The notes: generated by a model from the sequence alone, not told the origin. A stretch of 64,000 nucleotides of DNA from Lycorma delicatula (GCF_047948215.1 NC_134465.1:18000022-18064021), one strand, 5' to 3'; shown: positions 25,801 to 39,767, counted from the stretch's first letter. Made by a program: numbers and translations.

Positions 25801-28800
25801 GTTCAAGAAAACGGTGTTCGTTTTCAAAACTTGTACATTTTCTCAAAATCGCTTCATCAACCTCTCTATAGAATGTTGTTAAATTAAATGATGATGACTC
25901 CTGAAATGGGCTATTATGAATATACTGAAAACAATCAAGTCCCTCAACCAGAGGCGATTGAACCACATTCAATAATGATTTTTGATGATGTAATAAAAGA
26001 GAAACAAAATAATATCGGTGCTTATTTTGCACGGGGACGTCATAATAAAATTGATTGTTTTTATCTAGCACAAACATATACTAAAATTCCAAAACAACTC
26101 GTACGTGACAATTGCAATTTTTTAATTTTATTCAAACAAGTCAATTTAAATTTAAAACATATTTACGATGATCATGTAAACGTTGACATGTCTGGATGAT
26201 TTTAAATCAATGTGCGATCAAGTTTGGAATACAAACCAATATAATTTTCTAGCCATCGACAAAGAAAAGAATAAAAGTAAAGGTCGATATAGAAACAATA
26301 TCGATAAATTCATCATTATTGAATGTAACATTTAACATAACGTATAACGTAATGTTTAACAGTCTAACGTAATGTATAACGTTAATAAAATGATCGTTTT
26401 TAATTTCATTTTTTTTCTTTATAGAGCAATGAAAAAGGAGAAACAAATGATTGAAATTGACAAGCTTAATAAAGATTTTAAACATAAACATGCAGCCTTT
26501 ATGATGGGTTTGGCTGAAGAAGAAGCTTTATTTGCTAAACGTTTCAAACCGATAATAGATCCTATAAATGAAATTAAAGAAAAAGTAAATAGACCCAGAC
26601 AACCTCCTCATACTGGAGAAATTGATGTAGACAGAGTAGGACATGAATTGGGTGATAGATTCTCGGCTCATTTAGAAAGACAGCAAGACATATGTGAACA
26701 GAGTTTATTGGAACAAGATTCAGAAGAAGAAGATGTAGCCTATTCTACATTATTATGTGAACAAACAACATTGCCACTATATTCTGAACAATCTCAAGAA
26801 GAACAACCTAGAATATATACAAAATATACGCCTATATTAGAAGGCAGTCAGTCCTCGGATACTGAAATAATTAAATACTTGGAAATGTTAAAAACTGGTC
26901 CAAAAGTATCTATAGACCATGTATATGGTGTAAAGTATGATAAAAATACAGATACTTGTACTTTGGGTGACATTAAAATTGAATTTATACACAATAAAAT
27001 TCATTTGGGGGATTTCATTTATTCGTCCACACCAGGTCTTTTAGAATTGTTGGTTTATAAAAATCCAGACTTGAAGAAGGTTCACACAGAAGATATGAAG
27101 GCTTATGGAGAAATGTTGAAATATACTGGTGCTTATTTGATGGAACGACACGATATAGTTATACTGAAGACTAATAAATCTTTTAAATATAATGAAGTGA
27201 TTAGAAAATTGTTTCCTTCAAAAAAACCCGTTTACCCAATCACCCCATATAAAACACCACCCACGTCTTTTAGTGGTTCTGGGTTGTTGCATGCACAATT
27301 CAATTATAATCCAGTATATTTATATTGGGACGATCCAAACGAATTGATTGATAGATGTATACACTTGTGAGTGAATATGATGATGTTAACAAGACCGTTT
27401 CAAATGAGATCATATCCATAATTAAAGAATTGAAAGATGATGAATTTGAATAGGTTTTTAAATGTTCATTCATTTTTTATATAGAGAAATGTCATGGATA
27501 AAATTAGGTAAAGGCCGTTGACGTGGAGATTGAAGTTTTTCACACACACCAGAAGGAAATTTTTATGTAAAACATCATAGTTTGTGTAATGTATCCGATC
27601 CTATCGATGAAAAGGATGCGTTGGATTTTAAACGATGTAAACAAATGTGTCACGAATATGCAAACGGTCTAAACCCACAAAAGTTTGTAGGTTTAGAATG
27701 ATTAAATGAAGAAATGACAAATCTTGATGTAAACATTAAAAAATATATAGAGGATGGAAAAATGAAACTTACAGATGCAACTGTTGAATTTATGAAAGAT
27801 TCCCTCGAACCTCATAAAGAAAAAATTGCCAAGTATATAGACGATGAATTAAACGGTCGCATTACAGAAGATCTCATCGCGAACCAGATTAAATACATTG
27901 TCGGGGCAACGATTTGAGAAAATGAAATGACTAAATTAAAAATACTCTATAAACCATAACCAACAATAGTTTATTTAAATTGAAATTAATTTTTTTTATA
28001 TATAGACATGAACAAGAAAAAAGGCCAGACAGACAAAAAGACCAAGACAAGCCCACAAAGACAAGCCCAAAAAGACCAAGACAAGCCCAAAAAGACAGAC
28101 TAAGAAAGTGATATTATTGGCTCTGTGGTGAATAAAGCTGTAGATTTATTACCAGTTGAAGCGCATTTACCAGGTTACAATTATTGTGGTCCTGGCACGA
28201 AATTGGATAAAAGGTTAAAACGCAGGGATAAAGGCGTTAATAAGTTGGATGATGCTTGTAAATTGCATGATATTGCCTATTCGAAATATTCAGACACCAA
28301 AACTGGAGCCCAAGCCAACAAAGCACTGGCTGAGAGAGCTTGGGTACATGCAACTGCGCCGGATAGTAGTTTGACTGAAAGAGCGGCTGCATACGCTGTA
28401 ACAAATGCGATGAAATTAAACTCTAAATTCGGGGGTCGATTAAAATTAAAGAAAAGTGGCGGGCAAGTAAAAAAAAATTGATTAATATCGAGGCATGCTT
28501 TGTATGACAACGAATTGAGAGAGTATGCAAAACGATTAAAAATTCCACATTTCAGAGGTGTTTTTATGTTGGACGCTTTACCAAAAAAGACTGAAAAAAT
28601 GTGCTATAATCAATTTGGACTGTTCAATGGGTAATGGTACAAATTGGGTTAGCTTTAAAAAATTCGATAAAAATGTAGACTATTTTGATGGTATAGGAAA
28701 CATACACCCACCTCCAGAATTGATGAATTATTTTGGAAAATCTAATATAACGTACAATTACAACAGATATCAAACCAATGATGACGTAATTTGTGGTCGA

Positions 28801-31800
28801 TTGTGTTTAGAGTTTTTATCCGAATAAAATGTACATTTTTAATTTTAATTTTTCTTATTTTAGACATGTTGTATTTGTTGATTGATGGAAACGATTCGTT
28901 GATTAAAAACATTTTTTTCCTCCAATAGACCTTTCAAAAGGCCAATATGAATTGGGCTTAAAATGGTTGATGACGGTCAACATGATTCCAAATGTTGAAG
29001 AAAACAAAAATAATAAATTGTGTTTTGTGTTCGACAAGGACGTTAAAAAAATGAAAATAACAATTATGAATTCACAAAGAAAAATTACATAACAATACCA
29101 ACGGATTGTTATGAAACTGAAGATATTGGTGAATATATACAAAATGAAGAAAATTAAAAAATCAATCGCATTAAAGGCGAATAGCAATACGTTACAATGT
29201 GAAATTAAAAGCACCGTGTGGATAGATTTTTCAGATACAGATTCAAGTATTGGCAGTCTATTGGGTTATGGGGCGAGAATTCTCAAACCAAATCAAACAC
29301 ATCATTCAGATCGAATAATAATATTGCTCCTGTAAATGTAATACGTGTAAAATGTAATATCATTTCGGGCGGATATAAAAACGAGAAACAAGATTGCATT
29401 TTGTATGATTTTCCACAGAGTGTCAATTCTGGTGAAATGATTGAAGAATGTCCATTTTATATTACATTCGTACCAGTAGATGAATAAGAAATTACCAGCT
29501 TGATAATAAAATTGACCGATGAAAACGATCAGTTGTTAAATTTACGTGGTGAACGAGTAAGCATGTCGTTGGTATTGAGAGAATGTAAATAAGTTGTTGC
29601 AATTTGATTTTTTTTTTTTTATTAGAAATCCCATATAAAATTGACTGTGATGACGATGATGTCAAAAAAACACATAAACTAACAGAGGAAAGCATTAAGA
29701 AATTAAAATCTCTAGGATTTGAAATTGTTGGTGGAAAATTAAAAAGCACCAATAGGTTGTTGAAATGAAAAACAATTTTTTCTTATACAGAGATGAATTA
29801 TTTAAATGTCAAAAAAGTCGCATCTACTGACAAATCGTTAACATATAAACAAATACATCAACACACCCCATTTGAAAACACCTTTAAAACGGGTGATTAT
29901 AATAAGAATAAATCAACCGGACAAGTATACTGTTCCGGACGACAGTTGTCTACGTATTTGTGGGAAAATTGTAGGTGAAAACAATAAAAAATCAACAACA
30001 TCAGAATTGGTTCATTTTGCTGGCGCTTTTGTATTCGATGAGATTGTTTATAAAATAAACGGGCAAGAGGTGACCAGCACAAAAAACGTAGGTGTGACCA
30101 CTACTATGAAAAATGTAATTTCAATAACAAACAATTCGATTCTATTGTTAGAACAAACCGGGTGGTTACTGGTACAAATAAAATTAATATACACGACGAT
30201 GGGGTGTTTACTTTATACATACCCCTTTCAATGTTGTTGGGTTTTGCCGAAGATAATAAGAAAATAATTAAAACAACAGGTAAGAATTTTTATTGAAACG
30301 TACTAGTGATGATGTAAACGCTATACTGGCCACGGTTTCAGATCATAAATCTAGACTAGAAATAACAGATGTTACATGGCTTGTACCTTATTTAAAGGTA
30401 TCGAGTCAATATGAGTTGGAATTGGCCAAATTAAGAGAAAAAATTACGAATTGCGTATACCGTTTAGAAGTTGGAAAATTCATCAGAATCCAACAGTGTC
30501 ACGGAGAAAATCTATGGTTTGGAATGTAAAAACATCATCACAATTGGACAAACCTAGATATGTTATTGCAGGGTTTCAAACCGATAGATCAAATAAAGCT
30601 ATGAAGAATGCGTCGGAATTTGATTCGTGCAACGTTAAAAATATCAAAGTATTTATAAATTAAAACTGTTATCCATACAAGGATTTAGAGGAGATAGAAT
30701 GTTGATGTACAAAATGTTTGTCGAGTTTAAATAATCTTTTTATAAATTGACCGATTCACCATATAGATTTTTAGATATAAAAACAAATATTCCTTGTACG
30801 TGATTGATTGTTCACGACAGGATGAATCGATAAAAATTGGCGTTATTGATTTGAAAATTAATATTGAAGTTGAAGAGAATTTTAAACCAAATACAATCGC
30901 GTATTGTTTATTAATATATGAAAATGTAGTGGCTTACTCACCGTTAACCGGCAAAGTAATTAAACAACCTTCATACGTAGAAATTTTAATTATTTGTTTA
31001 TTTTTTATCTTTAATGTATTGAATAATTTACGAGGGTTCTGGACCAGTTTTTAATGTGTTGATTTATTGAAGAAAACAAAGTCGTGTTTAGCTGCGCTTT
31101 TTGTAGTAAATAGGCGTTTGTGTGGTGAGAATTTAACTGGAAAGTGGCCGTCGCTCTCGTGAAAAAAATGTTTACATTCAAAACCGGGGGGTCATGGTGG
31201 GGGTGGTCTTGAATGTGCCGGTGAGTTTCAAGACCAGGGGCTCGGTTGGGGAGTGGTCTTGAATGTAAACAAAATATACTACTTACCTATAAATGACAAA
31301 GTCATTTCCCACAACCTGAAATATTTGGATATTATAGAAAATTATAATTTTCCTCAGGGTGATCAAATTGGTTTTGCTTGCAATAAGATCAAATACTGTT
31401 TCACTGAGAAATTTTTAAGGTCTTATTAGAGTATGAACACTATTCAAACATTACCATAACGACAGAAGTAAATAAAAAATTTCTCCAAACAAGATTTTTC
31501 TTCAAACACTTCAAAATATTTGAAACATTTTGTATCAACACAATGAATTGTACAGATTGACCTTGGAACATTTCTTGATTACTTTCCAGTCATAAGAGAA
31601 TATGTAATAATATTTGGCAAGAAATTTTCAGTATTATGCTGGAAAAGTTCAACAACATTATAGATAACTTTTTTAAATTCATTTCTAATTATAACTATGA
31701 GTATTGATTCTGTGCTTATTACACTTAATAAATACCAAAATTCTGGTAACTGTATTTTTTGTGATATTTTTTGTTAATGATTTTATAGTTTAATCCTTTT

Positions 31801-34800
31801 GTAGTTTTTTCACTAACACCTTCATATTTAAGAGTTATTAAATATTTTGTTCTCTTTCTCAAAAGACAATTCCTTGCACAAATTTTCTTCATAGTCTTTC
31901 ACTATTTTTTGTTCATTCAAAATTTTCCACCTGTTTTTTGTTATTTTTTTAGTATATACTCTTCATTCAAATTTTTAATCTAATTGTTGGCTCCCATTTC
32001 CAACAAATATTCTTGACTCAAATTTTTCATATGACTGTTATCTCTTTTCTTCAATAAAATGCTCCAACTATCCTTTAACACATTCACTGATGGCTTTTCA
32101 TTGGTGTATTTTAATCCGCCATGCTAAATTAATCTTTTGTTTTTAACTCACTTAAGTGTAGTAGTTATCAACATTTATATATGTCTTGGAATATAAGATA
32201 TTTGAAAAACTCGAAAAACACAACTACACGCTAGTGCATGGTGTGCAAGGGAGAAAAAATCACTTGATTTATACTGTCTGTATTGAACATTCACTTGTGC
32301 TTGGTTGAGCGTATTTGTAAACGTCTTATCTGTTCATTCTGGCAATTTACGTTAATAATTTTCTAGTATTTTAATATGATGAAAATAATCTATTTCTTCA
32401 TTTTATGAAAAAAGAAAGACCTAAGTATGTGAATTTTATTTATAAAAAGATGGTGTTAAATTTAAGAGCAATAAATAGATCTTCAATTTATTTTGTATAT
32501 AAATAACTGATTTAGGATTTTTTATTTTACTTTTCATTCAGTTGATTAATTTATAGTTTATTTTCATCTGATTTTAACTATTTTCTGACTTGTTTGACCT
32601 GAAGATTAGTTTTTACGTAAATTCCTCTCAGTGCTTTAGAACAGATCTGACCAACAAGAAATATAACTATACTATTTATATTTTAAACACATAATAAAAT
32701 AATACATGTATATTTAAAAGAATAATAATAAAATAAAAATATTTATATAATGGGCATTTTATTATAAAGGCTATAAATAATCGCCAAAAGTTTTAATTTA
32801 AAATGAAAATAATAGTAACATTTTATAATTATAAAATAAAGGTAAAACATAATTGTCTATTCAATACTAACTAAAATACACATACTTTATAAAATAAATG
32901 TATTTATTATAAATCTAACTTCTTTCAATAGTGATGAAAGTATGCAAATTTAGAATTCCACTAAATAAAGCTGTTTCAAAGAAACCCAAGAGTGTGCTAA
33001 GATGCAAGGTGATGGTAATGATTTTAATGCATAGAGAAAAACAAAAAAATTGATGACGGCATCACATCTATCACTCAAAAATAATAATTTAGTAATATTT
33101 TATTTAGCTTAACACAGTTACTTAAGACACTGTAATAGACAAAAATCATCTTAACTTACCATACTAGTTGCTGTAACGCTTAAATTATAAACACGATTAG
33201 TTTCATAGTCTAATGGCTGTTGCGTTGTTACAACACCAGTACTTGGATTAACAGAAAATAAACCATCAGGATCACCTCTTATAAGTTCAAATAATAAGGA
33301 TGATGTACTGCGTGCTTCTAAATGTTTAACCACAGAACCAGCTGGCTCATTTTCAAACAATTCTGCTGCTACTTCCCGTTTTATAAATCTGTAAAATAAA
33401 ATTTCAATTATTTACAAAATCCTTTAAGCATAAAATCACTGTCAATTTTTAGTTTACCATATATTTTGAAACTGCTTTTATTAAGTTCTTTTAATATATT
33501 ACAATATGCATATATATGAAATATCATTTTAAAATCATAACAACATATAATAGACAGTTCATAAGCCATGATATCTCTATTTTAGAAAAGAAATGAAATT
33601 TACAAGTAAAAACACATGCAGTTCTTTTACTTCTGTAAAAAATAAAATATCTGTAACCGTCAATATCAAGGTATATACAGAGTGATTCAAAGAAACGGGA
33701 AATTTTGAAAGTTGTATTGGTAGCCGTGGGCGATTGGTACCACTTGATAAGTGGCGCCAGCCTCTCTAACCTAACCTGCCATTTAGTTGTCATGGATCCT
33801 TGGAGTGGTGCGCAACGTGCATTTGCTATCAAAGCGTTTTACAAAAACAATGACAGTGTGAAGGGAGCGCGTAGAGAATTTCGCCATCATTTTAATCTGG
33901 GATGCCACGACCGTGTTCCATCAGCACATGCAATTAAAACATGGATATCTAATTTTGAGGAAACTGGTTCGGCAATGAAAAAGAAACCTCCGGGCCGTGA
34001 GTGAACCGTCCGTACACCACAGAATGTTCGAGCTTTACAAGATGCTGTCACACGAAGTCCACATCGGTCAATCCGTCGTCTCTCACCATCTTTACAATTG
34101 CATAGTTCAAGTGTTCGAAGAATGTTAGTAAAGGACTTGCAATACCATCCATACAAGTTGCAGATCGTCCAGGAACTGAAACCGAACGATGCAGTTGTGC
34201 GAGCACAATTCTGTAATGTAATGCTTCAGAAGATAAATGATAACGAAGAGTTTGTTCACGAACTGTGGATGTCAAACGAAGTGCATTTCCACCTCAGTGT
34301 TTTTGTTAACAAGCAAAATTTCAGATACTGGGCACAAGAAAATCCTACGCAGCTACACCAGCGTCCGTTGCACAGCCAGAAAGTGACCGTGTGGTGTGCT
34401 ATGTCATCTTACGGTGTTATAGGCCCTTATTTTTTTGAGGATGACAACGGTCTTGCGATTACAGTGACATCGGCTCGTTATGTAGCCGTGCTTGAAACCT
34501 TTGTTGTGGAACAACAAATGATATTTCCACCGATTCTTAACACAGCCTGGTTTCAAAAAGACGCAGCAACGTCACATACTGCACGAATATCGATGGCAGC
34601 TGTACGCCGATTGTTTGGACAATGTGTCATTTCACGAAATGGTGACATTAGATGGCCTCCCAGATCACCTGATCTCTCAGCTTGCGATTACTTTTTGTGG
34701 GGTCACCTTAAAAGCAAAGTTTTCCACAGTAGACCTGCTACAACGGAAGAACTGAAGGCAAAGATCCGAGAAGCAATTGCGGAGATTCCAGTCGAGATGT

Positions 34801-37800
34801 TACGTGAACAAACCATGAACAATTTAATGAAGAGACTTCGAGAGTGTTTACATAGAAGAGGAGGTCACCTGCAAGATATCATCTTTAAAAAATAAACTAA
34901 AATGTATGTATCCTAAAATGCCAACATTTGTACAATTACATGAAATAAAATTCATTTTCTAAAAAAAGTTTTTCATTAACGTTATTTATTTTTTTTAATT
35001 TCCCGTATCTTTGAATCGTCCTGTATTTACAGTGTAATTATTTGTAGTTATTTTTTTTCTTTTGGCATCAAATTTAACTTTCAAAGAATATAAATATTAT
35101 CTTAACTTCTTCCCAGTTCCTGATATTATACCATCCCCAATGGGAACAAAATATTACATTCTTGGATATTACTTAGTTTACTTCTGTTTCCTGCTGAAAT
35201 ACTATAATGTATAATACATGTTTGCATGTATATATATATGCAGTATATACTTTCTAGTACTAACTGATCTTCAAAGAAGCACTAACACTCAATTATTTTC
35301 ACTAAAAATAATATCATTATTTATAAAATTTTCCATTTAATTACTAAAAGTTTCAAATAATCTTTTTGTGATTTCCATTAAAAAAAAATCTGTTTTATTA
35401 TTTTATTTACCGAATTTATTACATTTTACTGTTATTGATTTAAAAAAACACTTGTGCAGTTCTGTGCAAGACCGATTTTTCATTTCTGACACCCTCATTA
35501 TTTTGCAGTCAGAAACACACTGATCATCAGAGTACAACACACTACATACATTTGATTAACAAGCAGACCCTACACAGAAGCATCAAGTTTCAACTCGCTC
35601 ACCACTGTAACTCACTGTAAAAGCATATATGAAAAATAAATCATACTCCTCATGCCTCAAAATGTAAAGAAAATTTATTTTTACCTCCTCCAATCCCACC
35701 AAAAGTAGTACCATACCAACCCCATAGGGGGATCCCAACACCCGCCTAGTGATGACGTTCCGGTCGCCACACCACTCCCCCAGTTCCTAGCCCTGTATGG
35801 TACTACCGAAAGTAGTACCATACTTTTCTTTGAAAAGTCTGTAAAAACACTAGTAATAAAAAGAAATAAAACTATAATTTTTTTACCTTGGTGGTGCATT
35901 ATCAGCCATCACAACCATAATATGAACAGGTAATGTTGAAGAGAGTGAACTACTTCCACCATCTACTGCTTTGATAATTAATATATATTCTGCCATCGAA
36001 CCAATATCTAATTCTCTAGCAACTCTAATTGTTCCCATTACTGGATCTATACTGAATGCATTGCCAACATTACCTGAAGTAAAAAAAAAACAATAAAAGG
36101 ATAATAATAAATAACAAATAAGAAAAAAGTAAATCGATTAAAAAATTGATATTGTCTTCAAACTTCTCTAAAATACAAAAGAAAAATACCACTTCTTTAA
36201 ATATATAATACTGAAACAAAAGCTTAATTTTAAAAAAAAATTAAAATTTGGAAACTTCTTACTTCCAAGTGATTATAATTTAAAAACCTTACTTGAAAGA
36301 TTTTCTATACACTTCCACCATACAACTTCTCAGTTTCTTTGTCTGCACAATAAATGATAAAATACTCCTTTTAAGTATGAACAACTGAAATTTGAAAATT
36401 CACCATGTTCAACAGTTTTAACTCTTAAGTTACATACTTTCCAACTAATCCAGGTTGTCAAACTGAATCTTATAATCTGATAAAACCTTCAGGTATAACT
36501 AAAATTCTTTAAATATCCCTATATCCCAGAAGAATCTGGACACTCTTCTTTAGCTTTTTATTTGTCCTAACATAGGACTCCTTTCTCTTGTCTAGGTATT
36601 TCTGTTATAGGTTATAAATAATTGTTACTAGTAAAGTTACTGTTATTACTAAAAGATTAATTCTTTTCTTAAATCATTAAAACCTTACTAAGAAATTTTT
36701 AAAAGCATTAAATAAAATTACAGAATAATAAAAAAAGAATAAACTAATAAAAATATATTTTAAAACTTACCAGACATAATAGAATAAGTTACAACGGCAT
36801 TATCACCATGATCTTTATCAACAGCTAAGACAGTTACAACCCCAGTACCAATATCAGCAGTTTCAAATACACGTCCTTGTATAATACTAGTACTGAATTC
36901 AGGAGCATGATCATTAGCATCGTAAACATGTATTATAACTCGTGCAAAATTTCGTTTTGCTGGAGTTCCTTGATCTTTAGCCATTACTGTTAATAAGTGT
37001 TCTGATATACTTTCTCTAAAAAGATAAAAATACAAATTGTTTTAAACAAATTAATTATAAGAACACTAAACTGCTTTTCTATAAAAATGCTTGGTGCGGC
37101 TGTTAGACATATGTCCTGATCTCAACAATCAAGCCATTAAGCCACGTGATCTCCACCAGAGGTCACCACAAATAAAGTTAAACCATGAACAAAATTCCCA
37201 AACATACAAGTTTCTATTAAGTGACTTTAACATGCAATTAGGGAAAGAAAAGAAATACAGGAAAATCACAGGACATGCAATGCCCAGGACTAATAAAAAT
37301 GGTGAACACCTCATAGATAACTTCAATCTTAAAGTTATGTCATTGCTATTCCTGAAACCCATGCATAAACTAAAAGATTTGGAAATCCCTCAATAAAAGG
37401 CTTGGGGATAATTCCAGATTGACCATATTGCCATCTCCAGGAAAAACATCAAAGAAGTGCTCAATGTAAAGACAAGGAAAGGATTCTTCAAGTCTGACCA
37501 CCACCTAATCCAAATCAAGGTGAAATTTTATCCCAATAGAAAATAAACAAGATAACCCAGAATTTCCATACTGACCCTGAATATCTAAAACTCAACAAGG
37601 AGAAGATCACTGACCAACTCCATAAGGTGTATTGGTCTGAACTTGCAGAGAAGCTGAAAGAAACCAGAAAAGTAGGCCAACTTTTGAGAAAGAGAAAACA
37701 CAGGTGGTGGAACATCATGTGTGATCAAGCTGTTGAAGGTAGGATTAAAGCCTGGAATAATTTCAGCAGTCATAAAACAACAGGAAAGTGCCAAGAATTC

Positions 37801-39732
37801 ATAGAAAAATGAAAAAGTCCTCCAAAATTATTCTATGAAAAAAAATGCAATTACGACAATAATCTGCTGAAATAAATAGAACAGGACTTTACCAAGAACA
37901 ACACCTGGAATTTCTACAAGATGTTCAGAGAAAATCTTGCCAGCTACCAGCCTCCTAGACTGTGCTTCCAATGACCCAACGGGTCCCGGGAAACTAAATG
38001 AAAAATAACTGTGAAATTCTAGCCAAATATTTTAATACACTTCTCAACTACAAAGCGCCCCCAGAACAACTACGGTTTATAAAACCTAAACCTACCTGAT
38101 TTGTAAAACCTGACTCACTTCCAGCCACACAAAGAAATTGTGAACATAATCAGATCATTAAAAAATAACAATGCTCCTGGCGAAGAAGGAATTATCGCGG
38201 AATTCTGGAAATTGGACCACAAAAAACATAATGCCTAAAATTCACAGAATAATATTGGAAGTCTGGAAAACAGAGAAAATCCTGAAAGAATGGAAGAGTG
38301 CCTTGATACCCACTCCATATTCAGAGGGATCTCACTTCTACCAGTCACCTATAAGATCCTTTCTGGAGTCTTGCCCAACCAGACCTGCAGATTGGCGAGT
38401 ATCAGGCAGGATTCAGAAAAGGAAGATCCTGAATGGAACAACTCTGGAACCTCAAGACCATACTACACATCAGACGATCTCACACATCAGACGATCTCAG
38501 AGGAACACCACAGTCACAATCGTCAACTTTAAAAAAGCCTATGACTCTGTCGACAGACAAATCTTGATTAATACCATACCAGAATCTGGAGTCGATAGAA
38601 GGATCAGAGCCATCATCCAGGAAACATTATCAGGAATCACCTCAATTCATGGGAGAAATCTCAAACCCATTCGAAGTTCACACAGAAATCCGACAACGGG
38701 ACAGCTTATCACCACTTTTGTTCAGCATCAACTTGGAGAAGGTAATCAGTGAATGGGAGAAGCAAATCAAAGGCATCCGGATCGGAAAACAGAAACAAAA
38801 TAAAATTATTATGAAGTGCTTGGTCTTTACAGATGTGATCTGGCTATATCAACAAACAACAAAGATGAAGCCATTTTTGCATTAGAGAAACTGCATGAAA
38901 TATCCTGTAAAACTGGACTCCAAATTTCTTATGAAAAGACACAATATATGGATACCAAATCAAATGGAAAATTCCTGCTGCAGACACAGTACGGCAAAAT
39001 CTCACAAGCACCACACTTCAAGTACATGGGAGAAACCATCCAACCTATGGGCCTGAATACAATATCCAAAACAGAAAAAAGAATCTAACTGCAAAAGGCA
39101 TACAAGCTTACATGGAATCATTATAACAAAAAGGTAGTGTCTTGCAATGGGAAACTACAACATTACAACACAGTTATCTTGCTGGAGGTCTTGTATGCAG
39201 CAAAAACAACACTAATCAGAGGAATTCATGAAACCAAAATTCATGAAATCAAGAAACAAAAACAGAATTCATAATGCAGTCCTCAGAGATGGAACCTGGA
39301 TCAAACAACCCACAAAGGGATTTTATGAAAACCACAGACAAGTTTGGGAAAAGACATCTACAAATCTATGAACATTTATGCAGAAAGGTGAAGATAGACT
39401 CACTAAGAAAATGATCAACATCATCAAGGCAAGTAAATTAAAGTCCATTTGGATGAAACAAACACAAGACTACCTGAAACGACGGAACATCTCAGAAGAA
39501 GAAATCAAGGATAGAAGGAAATTTCAGAATGAAATTAAAAATAAGAAAATTGAACAAGAGCAAAAAAAGAGAAACGATAAGAAGATGGATGGAGGAGAGG
39601 AAGAAAAGATATAGTGAACGGATGAAGAGATTTTTGGAAAAAAAGAAAAGAGAAGGAAGTAAAGTCATGGTTGGCTCAAGTTCACGCGCTCTCCTAAAGT
39701 GGAATAATAATAATAATAATAATGTGTGTGTC

Positions 39733-39767
<35 letters not shown>

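Larger units (their letters stand above)
21740..31275. mobile_element. degenerate Polinton/adintovirus-like endogenous viral element
   Basis: A gene block with rve integrase, packaging ATPase, adenain-like protease, penton-like protein and double-jelly-roll capsid protein is the hallmark of Polintons and adintoviruses (linear dsDNA viruses that integrate). Here are also a KilA-N protein, a DUF8207-type protein and a phospholipase A2 protein. Genes left of about 24850 point mostly left and those to the right all point right. No family-B DNA polymerase is visible. Borders are approximate: C-rich CCCCCACCAC motifs at 21744-21842 on the left, G-rich hairpins at 31169-31271 on the right; no long terminal inverted repeat or target duplication was found. 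Almost all genes carry frameshifts, so the copy is inactive. Confidence 0.85.
21443..33159. other. large cadherin intron carrying the virus-like element
   Basis: Contains the Polinton/adintovirus-like element (about 21740-31275). In 21443-21740 and 31275-33159 I see no gene or recognisable repeat, only AT-rich sequence. Confidence 0.75.
33389..35886. other. cadherin intron
   Basis: Contains DD41D copy B (33678-35023), dispersed repeat R2 copy 2 (about 35440-35840) and, within that, a 92-bp GC-rich insertion. 35030-35440 is AT-rich with nothing recognised. Confidence 0.8.

Noticed and set aside
26249..26491. 80-codon minus-strand ORF over the viral element
   Set aside because: It is antisense to the ATPase and DUF8207 genes, hydrophobic from T-rich sequence, with no recognisable motif.
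28277..28510. 77-codon minus-strand ORF
   Set aside because: It is the antisense shadow of the PLA2 gene.
21720..31290. Long terminal inverted repeats of the viral element
   Set aside because: Only a 9-base CCCCCACCA match between the ends was found; too short to claim.
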